Source of the DNA: Planctomycetaceae bacterium
Lineage (GTDB): Bacteria > Planctomycetota > Phycisphaerae > Phycisphaerales > SM1A02
Direction: 5' to 3'
Length of the DNA: 64,000 bases
NCBI GenBank assembly: GCA_947492385.1
Contig: CANLMX010000002.1
Span: 1-64,000, forward strand
The position numbers and the translations under genes are program-made. Below, one piece after another: positions 36,100-45,004 of the stretch. The notes under the pieces are model-generated. The model was not told where the DNA came from, searched no databases, and saw only the letters and a program-made list of their open reading frames with translations. Every line of letters starts with the position of its first letter. Positions within the stretch are counted from its first letter, which is position 1.

Positions 36100-36768
36100 T
36101 CAGCGCCCGGCGAGTTCCGCGACCTCGGGCTTCGAGCCCCGCTCCTCGAGTACCCGCCGGCGCGGGGCGGTCCCGAACGACAGCTGCGCCACGGCGATCA
36201 TCGTCTCGAGCCGGCCGAGCGTGTTCTCGCGCATGGCGCCGAACGCCATGAACGGGAACAGCGCCAGCAGCGCGACCACCAGGCCCGAGGCGGTCGCGAC
36301 CAGCGCCTCCGAGATGCCGCCCGACACCGCACGCGGATCGACCATCGCCTCGCCGCCCGAGAGCAGGTCGAAGCTCGTGATGATCCCGGTCACCGTGCCC
36401 AGGATCCCGAGCATGGGCGCCGCCGTGATGATCGTCGACAGCGTGGCCATGAAGCGGTCCATGCGGATGCGCTCGGTCTCGACCGCGCCGACCCCCACCG
36501 CGTCGCTCGCGCCGTCGGCCAGCAGCGCGCGGGCGATGCGCGCGTACACCGTCTCGGACGTGTCGGCGAGCGCCTGCGAGCGCGCCGCGTCGCCCCGGCG
36601 CATCGCATCCATGAGCGCCGCGAAGCCGCGCTTGCCCGCCGGGCCGTTCTGGCGCGCCCAGTACACGGCGCGCTCGAACGAGACCGTCGCCGAGATGATG
36701 CTCAGCACCAGGAGCGGCCACATGACGAGCCCGCCCTTGTGCATGATGGACCAGAAGTGAGTCAGCAT
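36100..36768 (-). CDS. MotA/TolQ/ExbB-family proton channel protein
   Basis: The 222-residue protein has an N-terminal helix (GLVMWPLLVLSIISATVSFERAVYWAR), a cytoplasmic loop, and two C-terminal helices around APMLGILGTVTGIITSFDLL and GISEALVATASGLVVALLALFPF. These are the proton-channel signatures of TolQ/ExbB. A partner ExbD/TolR is not adjacent; the phosphatase gene follows instead. A TATGAT box lies 27 bases upstream. Confidence 0.85.
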   Translation of the reverse strand: MLTHFWSIMHKGGLVMWPLLVLSIISATVSFERAVYWARQNGPAGKRGFAALMDAMRRGDAARSQALADTSETVYARIARALLADGASDAVGVGAVETERIRMDRFMATLSTIITAAPMLGILGTVTGIITSFDLLSGGEAMVDPRAVSGGISEALVATASGLVVALLALFPFMAFGAMRENTLGRLETMIAVAQLSFGTAPRRRVLEERGSKPEVAELAGR

Positions 36769-36795
36769 GGTGGATGGCCGCGAGGCGGGACGCGG

Positions 36796-36801
36796 ATCAT
36801 A
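36796..36801 (-). promoter_or_regulatory. -10-like box TATGAT
   Basis: TATGAT (minus strand) lies 27 bases before ATG 36768, so this unit has a leader. It is divergent from the prenyl synthase box at 36812. Confidence 0.45.
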
Positions 36802-36811
36802 CGGCCTGCCG

Positions 36812-36817
36812 TACACT
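36812..36817 (+). promoter_or_regulatory. -10-like box TACACT, 7 bases before ATG
   Basis: TACACT ends 7 bases before ATG 36825 of the polyprenyl synthase gene, implying a leaderless mRNA. Confidence 0.55.
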
Positions 36818-36824
36818 CGCCCCG

Positions 36825-37700
36825 ATGCACGCGACCGTCGCCGCCGCCACCGATGCCCAGCTCGTCGCCGAGGTCGAGGATGCGCTCGCACGCAGCCTCG
36901 TCGACCATCCGCTCGCGCCCCGGCTGCGGGACGCCATGCAGTACGCGGTGCTCGGGGGCGGCAAGCGCGTCCGGCCGATCCTGGTGCTGCGCGCATGCGA
37001 GGCCGTAGGCGGCCTGCGCCGGGATGCCATGGCGGCCGCGGTCGCGCTCGAGATGGTGCACTGCTTCAGCCTCGTGCACGACGACCTTCCGGCGCTCGAC
37101 AACGACGATCTCCGCCGGGGCCGCCCCACCACGCACCGTGCGCACGGCGAGGCGCTGGCCATCCTCGCCGGCGACGGACTCATGTCGGTGGCGATGGAGC
37201 TGGCGCTCGCCTCCCCGAGGCGAGGCGCCGAGATCGCGCGCGAACTCGCCTCGGCGACGACGGGCATGATCACCGGGCAGGTGTACGACACGCTGGGTGG
37301 ATTCGACGGCGCGCCCGACGCCGGGGCCCGCCTCCGGCTGATCCACGACCACAAGACCGGCGCCCTCCTTCGCGCTGCGTGCCGGATGGGCGCACTGGCC
37401 GGGACCCCCTCCGAAGCGCATCTGGCCGCCCTGACGGCCTACGGAGAGGCGATGGGGCTCATGTTCCAGGTGGTCGATGACATCATCGACGAGACCCAGT
37501 CGACGGAGCACCTTGGAAAGACCGCCGGCAAGGACCGGGATGCCGGCAAGCTGACCTACCCCTCGGTGTTCGGCCTCGATGAGAGCCGCCGCCACGTCGA
37601 ACGGCTCCTCGACCGGGCCGTGGAAGCCGTCACCCCGCTCGGGGAACCCGCGGCGCCGCTCGTGCAGATGGCCCGGATCCTGGCCACGAGGACGCGATAA
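36825..37700 (+). CDS. Polyprenyl diphosphate synthase (FPP/GGPP synthase-like)
   Basis: The 291-residue all-helical protein has GGGKRVRPIL, the first aspartate-rich motif HDDLPALDNDDLRRGRPTTH, KTGALL, and the second aspartate-rich motif FQVVDDIIDET. It condenses IPP with allylic diphosphates to make C15 or C20 chains. Chain length cannot be fixed from the sequence. The gene is followed 19 bases later by dxs and lies 6 kb from the carotenoid cluster. Confidence 0.9.
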   Translation: MHATVAAATDAQLVAEVEDALARSLVDHPLAPRLRDAMQYAVLGGGKRVRPILVLRACEAVGGLRRDAMAAAVALEMVHCFSLVHDDLPALDNDDLRRGRPTTHRAHGEALAILAGDGLMSVAMELALASPRRGAEIARELASATTGMITGQVYDTLGGFDGAPDAGARLRLIHDHKTGALLRAACRMGALAGTPSEAHLAALTAYGEAMGLMFQVVDDIIDETQSTEHLGKTAGKDRDAGKLTYPSVFGLDESRRHVERLLDRAVEAVTPLGEPAAPLVQMARILATRTR

Positions 37701-37707
37701 CCTCGGC

Positions 37708-37713
37708 TACACT
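37708..37713 (+). promoter_or_regulatory. -10-like box TACACT, 6 bases before ATG
   Basis: TACACT ends 6 bases before ATG 37720, giving dxs its own promoter and favouring that ATG over the later in-frame ATGs. Confidence 0.55.
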
Positions 37714-37719
37714 TTCGCG

Positions 37720-39765
37720 ATGGTCCACTCGCCCGCCGGCCCCGTGCCGTCGGGCGGGGATGACCGCCTGCCCACGCCCATGACCATGAACCTCCTCTCC
37801 ACGATCGCCGGCCCCGCCGACCTCAAGAAGCTCACCGTCGACCAGCTCCCGCAGCTGGCCAAGGAAGTGCGGCAGGCGATCTGCGACCAGGTCGCGAAGT
37901 CGGGTGGTCACCTTGCGCCCAACCTCGGCGTGGTCGACCTCACGATCGCCATGCACTACGTGTTCGACTTCGGGCACGACCGGCTGCTGTGGGACGTGGG
38001 ACACCAGTGCTACACGCACAAGCTGCTCACCGGGCGGCAGCACCTGCTGGGCAAGCTGCGCCAGCGCGGCGGCATGGCAGGCTTCCCCGAGCCGCGCGAG
38101 TCGGACTACGACCTGTTCTCGGTGGGCCATGCCGGCACCGGGATCTCGACCGCGGTGGGCGTCGCGCGCGGCGACACGCTGGCGGGCCAGGGTTGGGCGC
38201 CGGACAACGATGCGGGCCGCCGGGTGGCGGTGGTGATCGGCGATGCGAGCATCGTGAACGGCGTGGCGATGGAGGGCCTGAACAACGCGGGCGTGCTGCA
38301 CCGCCAGTTCCTGGTGGTCCTCAACGACAACGGCATGAGCATCGCGAAGCCCCAGGGCGCGGTCGCGGCGTACTTCGACCGCGTCCGCATGAGCCCCGGG
38401 TACGGCGAGTTCAAGAAGGCGGCGCGCGAGTTCGTGAAGCATGTCCCCGGAGGCCAGGCGCTGGCAGACCTGTACCACCGCGCCGGCGAGGTCTCGAAGA
38501 CCCTCGCGCACGAGGTGCACGCCAACGGCTGGTTCGAGCACTTCAACCTCGTCACCGTGGGCCCGGTCGACGGGCACGACATCCGCGCGCTCGTCGAGGT
38601 CCTCAACGAGGCCAAGCAGTTCGACCGCCCGATGGTGCTCCACGTGAAGACCGTCAAGGGCAAGGGTTTCGCCTTCGCCGAGCAGGACAGCTGCACCTTC
38701 CACTCCCCGAGCGCGTTCAGCATGCTCGACGACATGGAGAACGAGGGCTGCCGCGTCGAACTCAAGAAGGGCGGACGGTCGTTCACCGCCGCGTTCGGCG
38801 ACGCGATGGCCGACCTCATGGCCCGCGACCCGAAGGTGGTGGCGTGCACCGCGGCCATGCCCGACGGCACGGGCATCGCGAAGGTGCAGCCCAAGTTCCC
38901 CGACCGCGTCTGGGACACGGGCATCTGCGAGAGCCACGCGGCCGACATGATGTGCGGCCTGGCGAAGACCGGCTGGAAGCCCTTCTTCGCGGTCTACAGC
39001 ACCTTCCTCCAGCGCGCCTTCGACCAGTGCTTCCAGGAGGCCGCGCTGCAGGGCCTTCCGCTGCGCCTCTGCCTCGACCGAGCCGGCCTCGTCGGCGGCG
39101 ACGGCGCGGTGCACCACGGCTTCTGCGACATCTCGATGCTCGCGGTGCTCCCGAAGGCGGTCATCATGGGGGCCCTCGATGAGCCCAGCATGAAGGCCGC
39201 GCTCGAGCTCATGGCGTCGCACGACGGCGGCATCACGAGCCTCCGCTACCCGCGCGAGGGCGTCAGCGACCGGTTCACCGGCACGCCCTGCCCGCCCTTC
39301 GAGCTCGGGAAGGCGCGCGCGCTGGTGAAGCACGCGTCCCCGGACGTCGCCATCCTCGCATTCGGCACGATGGCCCACGAAAGCGCCGAGGCAATCGCGC
39401 AGCTCGGCGAGTACACCGTCGACCTGTACGACGCGCGCTTCGCGAAGCCGGTCGACGTGGCGCTCCTGCGGGACCTGCTCGGACGCGGCATTCCCGTCGT
39501 CACGGTCGAGGACCACTCGATCCGCGGGGGCTTCGGCGCGTGCGTCCTCGAGGCGTGCAACGAGCACGGCCTCGACACGCGGCTGGTCACCCGGTTGGCG
39601 ATCCCCGACCACTGGATCCACCATGGCGAGCGCAAGGAGCAGCTGGTCGACGCGGGACTCGACCCTGCCAGCATCGCCCGCGCGGTCCGCAGCGCGATCG
39701 AGCACCAAGCGTCCTCGGCCACGACCAAGCCCGCCGTCCGCACGCAGGCCGCGAACGTCGGCTGA
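37720..39765 (+). CDS. dxs: 1-deoxy-D-xylulose-5-phosphate synthase
   Basis: This 681-residue thiamine-diphosphate enzyme has the DXS landmarks GGHLAPNLGVVDLTIAMHYV, WDVGHQCYTHKLLTGR, NDNGMSIAKP, the catalytic-glutamate segment GICESHAADMM and DRAGLVGGDGAVHHGF. It makes DXP from pyruvate and glyceraldehyde 3-phosphate, the first MEP step. The diphosphate motif reads GDASIVNGVAMEGLNNA rather than the usual GDGA..., a variant that may be normal in planctomycetes. The first 20 residues before MTMNLLST are not part of the conserved core. Confidence 0.9.
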   Translation: MVHSPAGPVPSGGDDRLPTPMTMNLLSTIAGPADLKKLTVDQLPQLAKEVRQAICDQVAKSGGHLAPNLGVVDLTIAMHYVFDFGHDRLLWDVGHQCYTHKLLTGRQHLLGKLRQRGGMAGFPEPRESDYDLFSVGHAGTGISTAVGVARGDTLAGQGWAPDNDAGRRVAVVIGDASIVNGVAMEGLNNAGVLHRQFLVVLNDNGMSIAKPQGAVAAYFDRVRMSPGYGEFKKAAREFVKHVPGGQALADLYHRAGEVSKTLAHEVHANGWFEHFNLVTVGPVDGHDIRALVEVLNEAKQFDRPMVLHVKTVKGKGFAFAEQDSCTFHSPSAFSMLDDMENEGCRVELKKGGRSFTAAFGDAMADLMARDPKVVACTAAMPDGTGIAKVQPKFPDRVWDTGICESHAADMMCGLAKTGWKPFFAVYSTFLQRAFDQCFQEAALQGLPLRLCLDRAGLVGGDGAVHHGFCDISMLAVLPKAVIMGALDEPSMKAALELMASHDGGITSLRYPREGVSDRFTGTPCPPFELGKARALVKHASPDVAILAFGTMAHESAEAIAQLGEYTVDLYDARFAKPVDVALLRDLLGRGIPVVTVEDHSIRGGFGACVLEACNEHGLDTRLVTRLAIPDHWIHHGERKEQLVDAGLDPASIARAVRSAIEHQASSATTKPAVRTQAANVG

Positions 39766-39801
39766 CCGGCACCGCCCGACCCGAACCCACCCCTGACCTC
39801 G

Positions 39802-40551
39802 ATGGCCATCCTCGCAATCCAGCACTCCCGTCACAGCGGCGCCGGCCACCTCGGCGCGGCCCTCCGCACCTTCGGCCAGCGCGTTCGGACCGTCCGCGTC
39901 GACGAGGGTCAGCCGCTGCCGGCCGACCTCGACGACGTGCACGGCCTGGTCAGCCTCGGCGGGCCCCAGTCGGCCAACGACGGCGACCGGTGGGTCGGGC
40001 AGGAACTCGCGCTCATCCGCGAGGCGCACGAGCGCAAGATCCCGTTCCTCGGCCTGTGCCTGGGCGCGCAGATGCTCGCGAAGGCGCTCGGCGGCGAGGT
40101 CGCCCGCATGGCCTCCCCCGAGTTCGGCTGGACCCGCGTGCGCGCCGCCAGCATCGGCGTCGAGGACGCGCTGCTCGCCGGGACCGGCTGGGACCACGTC
40201 GTGTTCGAGTCGCACGGCGAGCACGTCGCCACGCTGCCTCCCGGAGCCACGGTCATCATGAAGGGCAAGGCGTGCCCCGTGCAGGCGTACCGCATCGGGC
40301 CGTGGAGCTACGGATTCCAGTACCACCCCGAGTGGACCCGCGAGGACATCCTCGCCGAGATCGAGCGGTCGTCCGACGCAGACCTCGCCGCGGCCGGCAC
40401 GTCGAAGGCCGCGCAGCGCCAGGCGACCGCGGAGCATGCCGCGAATGCCGAGCGCGCGTCCGCGCGCATCTTCGAGCTCGCGAACCTGCTCCTCTTCCCG
40501 GCCTCGCGCCAGCAGCCCGGGCTGGTGGCGCCGGGCACCGTGCACCACTGA
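39802..40551 (+). CDS. Class I glutamine amidotransferase (GMP synthase-like)
   Basis: The 249-residue protein has the triad elements GLCLGAQM (nucleophile Cys), and the His and Glu in YHPEWTRE. GGPQSAND precedes the nucleophile region. Stand-alone proteins of this kind hydrolyse glutamine or gamma-glutamyl amines. The acceptor partner is unknown. It lies 36 bases after dxs in the same direction without a clear promoter box, so it may be co-transcribed with it. Confidence 0.82.
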   Translation: MAILAIQHSRHSGAGHLGAALRTFGQRVRTVRVDEGQPLPADLDDVHGLVSLGGPQSANDGDRWVGQELALIREAHERKIPFLGLCLGAQMLAKALGGEVARMASPEFGWTRVRAASIGVEDALLAGTGWDHVVFESHGEHVATLPPGATVIMKGKACPVQAYRIGPWSYGFQYHPEWTREDILAEIERSSDADLAAAGTSKAAQRQATAEHAANAERASARIFELANLLLFPASRQQPGLVAPGTVHH

Positions 40552-40604
40552 GCGCCCACCCGCGCGCTTTCGCCCGATTCCGCCGCCCGACGGGCACGTG
40601 CCGG

Positions 40605-40610
40605 TACGTT
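40605..40610 (+). promoter_or_regulatory. -10-like box TACGTT, 7 bases before ATG
   Basis: TACGTT ends 7 bases before ATG 40618 of the YraN-like gene. Confidence 0.4.
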
Positions 40611-40617
40611 CGTGCGG

Positions 40618-41016
40618 ATGGATGACCACGGACCGGATCCGCGGCGCCCGCCGGACCCGCGGCACACGCTCGGGGCCCACGGCGAGGACGCTGCGGCGCA
40701 GTACCTGGCCTCGATCGGCTACCGCGTGCTCGGACGCAACGTGCGCGCAGGCGATGTCGAGGCCGACATCGTGGCGCTCACCCCCGACGGGAGCATCGCC
40801 GTCACCGAGGTGAAGGCCCGGTCGGGGCCGTGGCATCCCGAGGACCGCGTCGACGCGGTGAAGCGCGACCGCATGGTGCGGGCGGCGCACGCGCTCGCGG
40901 CGACCGACGCGTTCCGCGACCGCATGTTCCAGTTCGACGTCGTGGCGGTGTCCGTGCGCGCGGGCGGCACGGTCGAAGTCGCCCACTGGCCGCATGCCTT
41001 CGACTCGCCGGAGTGA
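40618..41016 (+). CDS. YraN/UPF0102 family protein, endonuclease-like fold
   Basis: The 132-residue protein matches YraN: LGAHGEDAAAQYLASIGYRVLGRNVR, then DIVALTPDGSIAVTEVKARSG, a PD-(D/E)XK-like core (Asp, then E-V-K). The family is predicted to be nucleases related to Holliday-junction resolvases, without firm function. The usual GEID motif here reads VEADIV. Confidence 0.82.
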   Translation: MDDHGPDPRRPPDPRHTLGAHGEDAAAQYLASIGYRVLGRNVRAGDVEADIVALTPDGSIAVTEVKARSGPWHPEDRVDAVKRDRMVRAAHALAATDAFRDRMFQFDVVAVSVRAGGTVEVAHWPHAFDSPE

Positions 41017-41023
41017 GTCACCC

Positions 41024-41029
41024 TATCCT
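41024..41029 (+). promoter_or_regulatory. -10-like box TATCCT, 6 bases before ATG
   Basis: TATCCT ends 6 bases before ATG 41036 of the ABC exporter gene. Confidence 0.5.
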
Positions 41030-41035
41030 CTCCCG

Positions 41036-43048
41036 ATGCCCCGCACGCAGGCCTCGAGCCGCAGCCGCTTCCGCGAGTACATGGCGCGCTTCGAGGAAGG
41101 CCGCCGCAAGGCGCGTTCCGAGGGCACCACCGTGACCTGGCACGGCGAACGGAGCACGCGCCGCACGCGGGGGTTCGGGAGCCTGTTCCGGGAATTCATC
41201 CGGCTCGCGTGGCCCTACCGCGCGCGGATCGCGTTCGCGCTGGGCACGCTCACCGTGTCGACGGTGCTGGGCCTGGTGTCGCCCGCGGCCACCAAGGTGG
41301 TGATCGACAACGTGCTCGGCGGGCAGCCGCTCGAAGGCGCATGGGAACGCGTGCTCGGTCCGCTGGCGACGTCGCGCGGGGCGCTGCTCGCGTGGCTCGC
41401 GGCCACGGTCGTGGGCGTCAGCGCGGCGGCGACGCTCGTCGGCATGGCAGGCCGCTACCAGGCCACGCGCACGGTCAAGGTGCTGCAGACGGCCATGAGG
41501 CGCCGGGCGTTCGCGCATGCCATGCGCCTACCGCTCCACCGCATCCAGGGCCTGCGCACCGGGCGGGTCGGGGCCGTGATCCGCGAGGACGCCGGCGGCG
41601 TGGCGGAGCTGGTGTTCGCGCTCCTCTACAACCCGTGGCGCGCGATCATCCAGCTCGCGGGGATCCTCGCCATCCTGGCGCTCACCGACTGGCGGCTGCT
41701 GCTCGGCGCCCTGCTCCTGGTCCCGGCGGTGACGCTCACCCACCGCACCTGGATCGGCCGGCTCCGGCCGCTCTTCCGCGACGTGCGGGCGCAGGTCGGG
41801 GAGGTCGACTCGACCGCCACCGAGGCCTTCAGCGGGATCCGGGTCGTGCGGGGATTCGCGCGCCCGCGCTTCGAGTCCGTCCGGCACGGCACCTCGCTCG
41901 ACCTGCTTGCGCGGCAAGAGGTGCTCACGTGGTGGTGGAGCCGCATCATCGAACTCGCGTGGCAGCTCCTGATCCCGATCGCGAGCGCGGCACTCCTCTG
42001 GTTCGGCGGGATGCAGGTGCTGGCCGGCCGGATCACCACCGGCGAACTCATCATGTTCCTCACGTACCTCGTCATGCTGCTCGGGCCGCTCGAGGCGCTC
42101 GCCCAGAGCGCCACGGGGCTCCAGACGCACCTCGCGGGGCTCGATCGGACGCTCGACTTCCTCTCGGAGCCGGCCGAGATGCCCGACCGGCCCGGCGCCG
42201 TCCGGCTCGAACGATCGCAGGTCGAGGGCGCCATCGAACTGCGGGACGTCACCTACCGGTACCCCGGACGCGACGCGGCGGTGCTCGACGGAATCTCCTT
42301 CCGCACCCGGCCGGGCGAGATGACCGCCTTCGTGGGCGCCAGCGGCGCCGGCAAGACGACGCTCTGCAACCTCATCGCACGCTTCTTCGATCCGACCGGG
42401 GGCGAGGTGCTCCTGGATGGGCGGGACCTGCGCGACATCGAGCTCGCGTCGTTCCGGAAGCTGCTCGGCATCGTCGAGCAGGACGTCTTCCTGTTCGACG
42501 GCACGGTGGCGGACAACATCCGCTATGCCGATCCAGCCGCAGACGACGCCCGCGTGGAGCGCGCCGCGCGTGCGGCGAGCGCGCACGAGTTCATCGCCGC
42601 GCTTCCCCAGGGCTATGCCACCGCGATCGGCGAGCGCGGCGTGCGCCTCTCGGGCGGCCAGCGGCAGCGCATCGCGATCGCGCGGGCGCTGCTCGCCGAC
42701 CCGCGCATCCTCATCCTGGACGAGGCGACCTCGAACCTCGACACCGAAAGCGAGCGCGCCATCCAGGATGCGCTCCAGGGGCTGATGCGCGACCGCACCA
42801 GCTTCGTGATCGCGCACCGGCTCAGCACCATCATGCACGCCGACCGGATCGTGGTGCTCAAGGACGGCCGCATCTCCGAGATGGGCACCCACGACGAACT
42901 CATGGAGCGGAGCGGCCAGTACCGCCAGATGGTGCTCGTCCAGACCGCGCCGCCTGCGGCCCCGCGGGCGACGGAACGGCCTTCGCCGACACGGCCGGCC
43001 GCCGAAGTCAGCCCGCCGTCCGGCCCTTCCACGCCCGCCGCTTCGTGA
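41036..43048 (+). CDS. ABC exporter, fused permease and ATPase (MsbA-like)
   Basis: The 670-residue half-transporter has a basic N-terminal stretch of about 60 residues, six transmembrane helices (about 60-370), then an ATPase. The ATPase has Walker [10 protein letters not shown] (about 435), signature LSGGQRQR (about 538), Walker [13 protein letters not shown] and H-loop IAHRLST. Dimers of this type flip lipids or export compounds. MsbA-type lipid A flipping would fit the LPS genes downstream but is inference. The end overlaps the convergent glycosyltransferase gene by 41 bases. Confidence 0.88.
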   Translation: MPRTQASSRSRFREYMARFEEGRRKARSEGTTVTWHGERSTRRTRGFGSLFREFIRLAWPYRARIAFALGTLTVSTVLGLVSPAATKVVIDNVLGGQPLEGAWERVLGPLATSRGALLAWLAATVVGVSAAATLVGMAGRYQATRTVKVLQTAMRRRAFAHAMRLPLHRIQGLRTGRVGAVIREDAGGVAELVFALLYNPWRAIIQLAGILAILALTDWRLLLGALLLVPAVTLTHRTWIGRLRPLFRDVRAQVGEVDSTATEAFSGIRVVRGFARPRFESVRHGTSLDLLARQEVLTWWWSRIIELAWQLLIPIASAALLWFGGMQVLAGRITTGELIMFLTYLVMLLGPLEALAQSATGLQTHLAGLDRTLDFLSEPAEMPDRPGAVRLERSQVEGAIELRDVTYRYPGRDAAVLDGISFRTRPGEMTAFVGASGAGKTTLCNLIARFFDPTGGEVLLDGRDLRDIELASFRKLLGIVEQDVFLFDGTVADNIRYADPAADDARVERAARAASAHEFIAALPQGYATAIGERGVRLSGGQRQRIAIARALLADPRILILDEATSNLDTESERAIQDALQGLMRDRTSFVIAHRLSTIMHADRIVVLKDGRISEMGTHDELMERSGQYRQMVLVQTAPPAAPRATERPSPTRPAAEVSPPSGPSTPAAS

Positions 43049-44192
43049 CGTGCAGCCACCAGCTGCGCCACTGGATGGCCAGGAGCAGCGCGATCGAGAC
43101 AGGATGCAGCAGGACGCACACGGCCGGCTGCGAGAATCGCGCCGCCAGCATCGAGCGCTGCACGAGCTGCGCACCCACCGCGAACCACGCGAGCACCGTC
43201 GGCCCGAGCGGCATGCCGCCCGTCACCGCCGCCGCCACGAGCCAGGCCCACGGCAGCAGGATGCCGCCGGCCTCGAGCAGCGTGAACACGGCGAGCACCA
43301 CGGGCGAGCCGAGGCCTTCATACGCATTCTTGGTGAACCCCCGCCACGTCTGGGCGGCGCCACGGTACATGCGGCAGCGCACCCCCTCGGACCCGTCGTA
43401 GAGATCGCTCCGCAACCCCGCCCGCCGCACGTTGCGCGGGAGCCGGATGCCGTCGTGCATGCTGTCGCGGAACGCGGCATGGCGGCCCGCGGCATGCCAC
43501 GCCTCACGGCGCACCAGCAGGAACTGGCCGCACCCCGCGCTCGTGGCCGGGTCGTTGGTCGTCCGCATCCGCGGCATCGGCAGCCAGCTGAACAGCATCC
43601 AGTGGATGAGCGGCACGACCATCCGCTCGAGGAACGATCCGACCTCCTCGCGCGGGATGGTGCTGAGGAGGTCCGCACGCAGCCGGGAGGCTTCGTCGAG
43701 GGCGCGCACCAGGCAGTCCGGCGCGAAACGGACGTCGGCATCGGTGAAGAGCAGCCACTCGCCGCGGGCAGCCTGGCCCATGCGCTCGCAGCCCCACTGC
43801 TTGCCGTTCCAGCCCGCGGGGAGGGCCTGGGTCGGCACCGCGCGCACGCGTGCATCCTCGGCGCAGAGCCGGGCGAGGATGCCGGGCGTGCCGTCGGTGC
43901 TCTGGTCGTCGTAGACGAGCACCTCGACGTCGACGCCGCGACTCGCGAGCGCCCCGCGCACGACCGGGGCGATGTTCATCTCCTCGTTCCGCGCCGGGAT
44001 GCACACCGAGACGCGAGGCAGCGCGCCCGGGCCGCCCGACGGCGGCGCGTCGCGAAGCGCTTCGGCTTCCGGGCGCGGGCGGCGGTAGATGCCGAGGTTG
44101 ATCGCGGTCATCGTGAGCGCGATCGAGCTCACCAGCGCGCCGAACGCGGGCGACCACTCCCACGCACGCCAGGCAAGGTCGGATGCACTCAC
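43008..44192 (-). CDS. Family 2 membrane glycosyltransferase of the carotenoid cluster (CrtQ-like)
   Basis: This 394-residue GT2 protein has RVSVCIPARNEEMNI, DDQSTDGT, FTDADVRFAPD (the DXD metal site) and GAAQTWRGFTKNAYEG (the QxxRW-like region). It has an N-terminal helix and three or four C-terminal helices. In staphyloxanthin synthesis CrtQ glycosylates a C30 carotenoic acid; the fold, helices and cluster context agree, but the substrate here is inferred. GTG 44192 overlaps the acyltransferase stop as GTGA. It is the last gene of the minus carotenoid operon. Confidence 0.75.
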   Translation of the reverse strand: MSASDLAWRAWEWSPAFGALVSSIALTMTAINLGIYRRPRPEAEALRDAPPSGGPGALPRVSVCIPARNEEMNIAPVVRGALASRGVDVEVLVYDDQSTDGTPGILARLCAEDARVRAVPTQALPAGWNGKQWGCERMGQAARGEWLLFTDADVRFAPDCLVRALDEASRLRADLLSTIPREEVGSFLERMVVPLIHWMLFSWLPMPRMRTTNDPATSAGCGQFLLVRREAWHAAGRHAAFRDSMHDGIRLPRNVRRAGLRSDLYDGSEGVRCRMYRGAAQTWRGFTKNAYEGLGSPVVLAVFTLLEAGGILLPWAWLVAAAVTGGMPLGPTVLAWFAVGAQLVQRSMLAARFSQPAVCVLLHPVSIALLLAIQWRSWWLHVTKRRAWKGRTAG

Positions 44193-45004
44193 GCGCGGCC
44201 TCCGCGCGGCGCGCGATGCGAGGTGTCGATCGACGTCCGGCGGCCCGTCAGCCGCAGGAACGCGTCGTAGGCCGGGTGAATCCGCCCGTCACCGCCGCCG
44301 GCGACGGTGACGAAGCGCGAGGCATCCCGCGACATCACGCACTCCGCCAGCGCCGCAGCGTTGGCGTTCATCGCGCGCGAGATGGCATCCTGCCATGCGT
44401 GCGCCGAACCCGGGTCCATGGCAGGGGCGTCGACGCAGTCGGCGCGGAGGAACACCTCGGGGCGCTGGTCGACCCAGAACGCGTATTCGATGGCCACCGC
44501 GATCACGGCCGCGCGCGGATGCCGCGCGGCGACCATGGCCGCACCGGGCCGCACCTCGACGGCGCGCCGGACATCGACGAACCGCCCCTGCGGGGTCACC
44601 ATGAGCACGGTGCGCGGCGCGCGCGCGAACAGCTCGTCGACGTGGCGCGCGAACGCGCGCAGCCCCGTCGCGTCATCCGGATCGACTCCGAACATCCCGA
44701 GCCTCCGGAAGAACCGGAAGTTCTCGAGCTGGGTGCGGTCGATCGGGCTCGCGACCGGGCGGTCGCCGAACCACCGGTCGTGCACGAGCAGCCCGACGAG
44801 CGGATCCCACCACGACTGGTGGTTCGCCACCAGCAGCAACGGGCCATCGTTCGACGCGGCCCGTGCCAATGCCGCCTCCGAGCCGGCCGCGAGGCGGACG
44901 GCATGGAAGCGGCGACCGACGAAACCGCGCATCCAGCGCACGAAGGCGCGCCGGAACCACGGCGTGTCGTTGCCGGGGATCAGCTCGCCCCGACCGGCTG
45001 CCAC
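44189..45004 (-). CDS. 1-acyl-glycerol-phosphate-type acyltransferase of the carotenoid cluster (CrtO-like role)
   Basis: The 271-residue protein has the acyltransferase HX4D motif in LLVANHQSWWDPLVG and the substrate-binding block VLMVTPQGRF in place of the usual PEGTR. In staphyloxanthin synthesis a final acyltransferase adds a fatty acid to the glycosylated carotenoid; that role is inferred from context. The start is GTG 45004, overlapping the upstream desaturase gene by 25 bases. No other suitable start precedes the first conserved residues. Confidence 0.72.
   Translation of the reverse strand: MAAGRGELIPGNDTPWFRRAFVRWMRGFVGRRFHAVRLAAGSEAALARAASNDGPLLLVANHQSWWDPLVGLLVHDRWFGDRPVASPIDRTQLENFRFFRRLGMFGVDPDDATGLRAFARHVDELFARAPRTVLMVTPQGRFVDVRRAVEVRPGAAMVAARHPRAAVIAVAIEYAFWVDQRPEVFLRADCVDAPAMDPGSAHAWQDAISRAMNANAAALAECVMSRDASRFVTVAGGGDGRIHPAYDAFLRLTGRRTSIDTSHRAPRGGRA

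Noticed and set aside
39781..39801. Leaderless box before the amidotransferase gene
   Set aside because: No TAnnnT element lies within 12 bases of ATG 39802, so co-transcription with dxs is more likely.
37630..40995. Very long minus-strand open frame (1121 codons) opposite dxs
   Set aside because: It is antisense to dxs, the amidotransferase and YraN, all with clear family motifs. Its composition is His/Arg/Val-rich repeats typical of shadow frames in GC-rich DNA.
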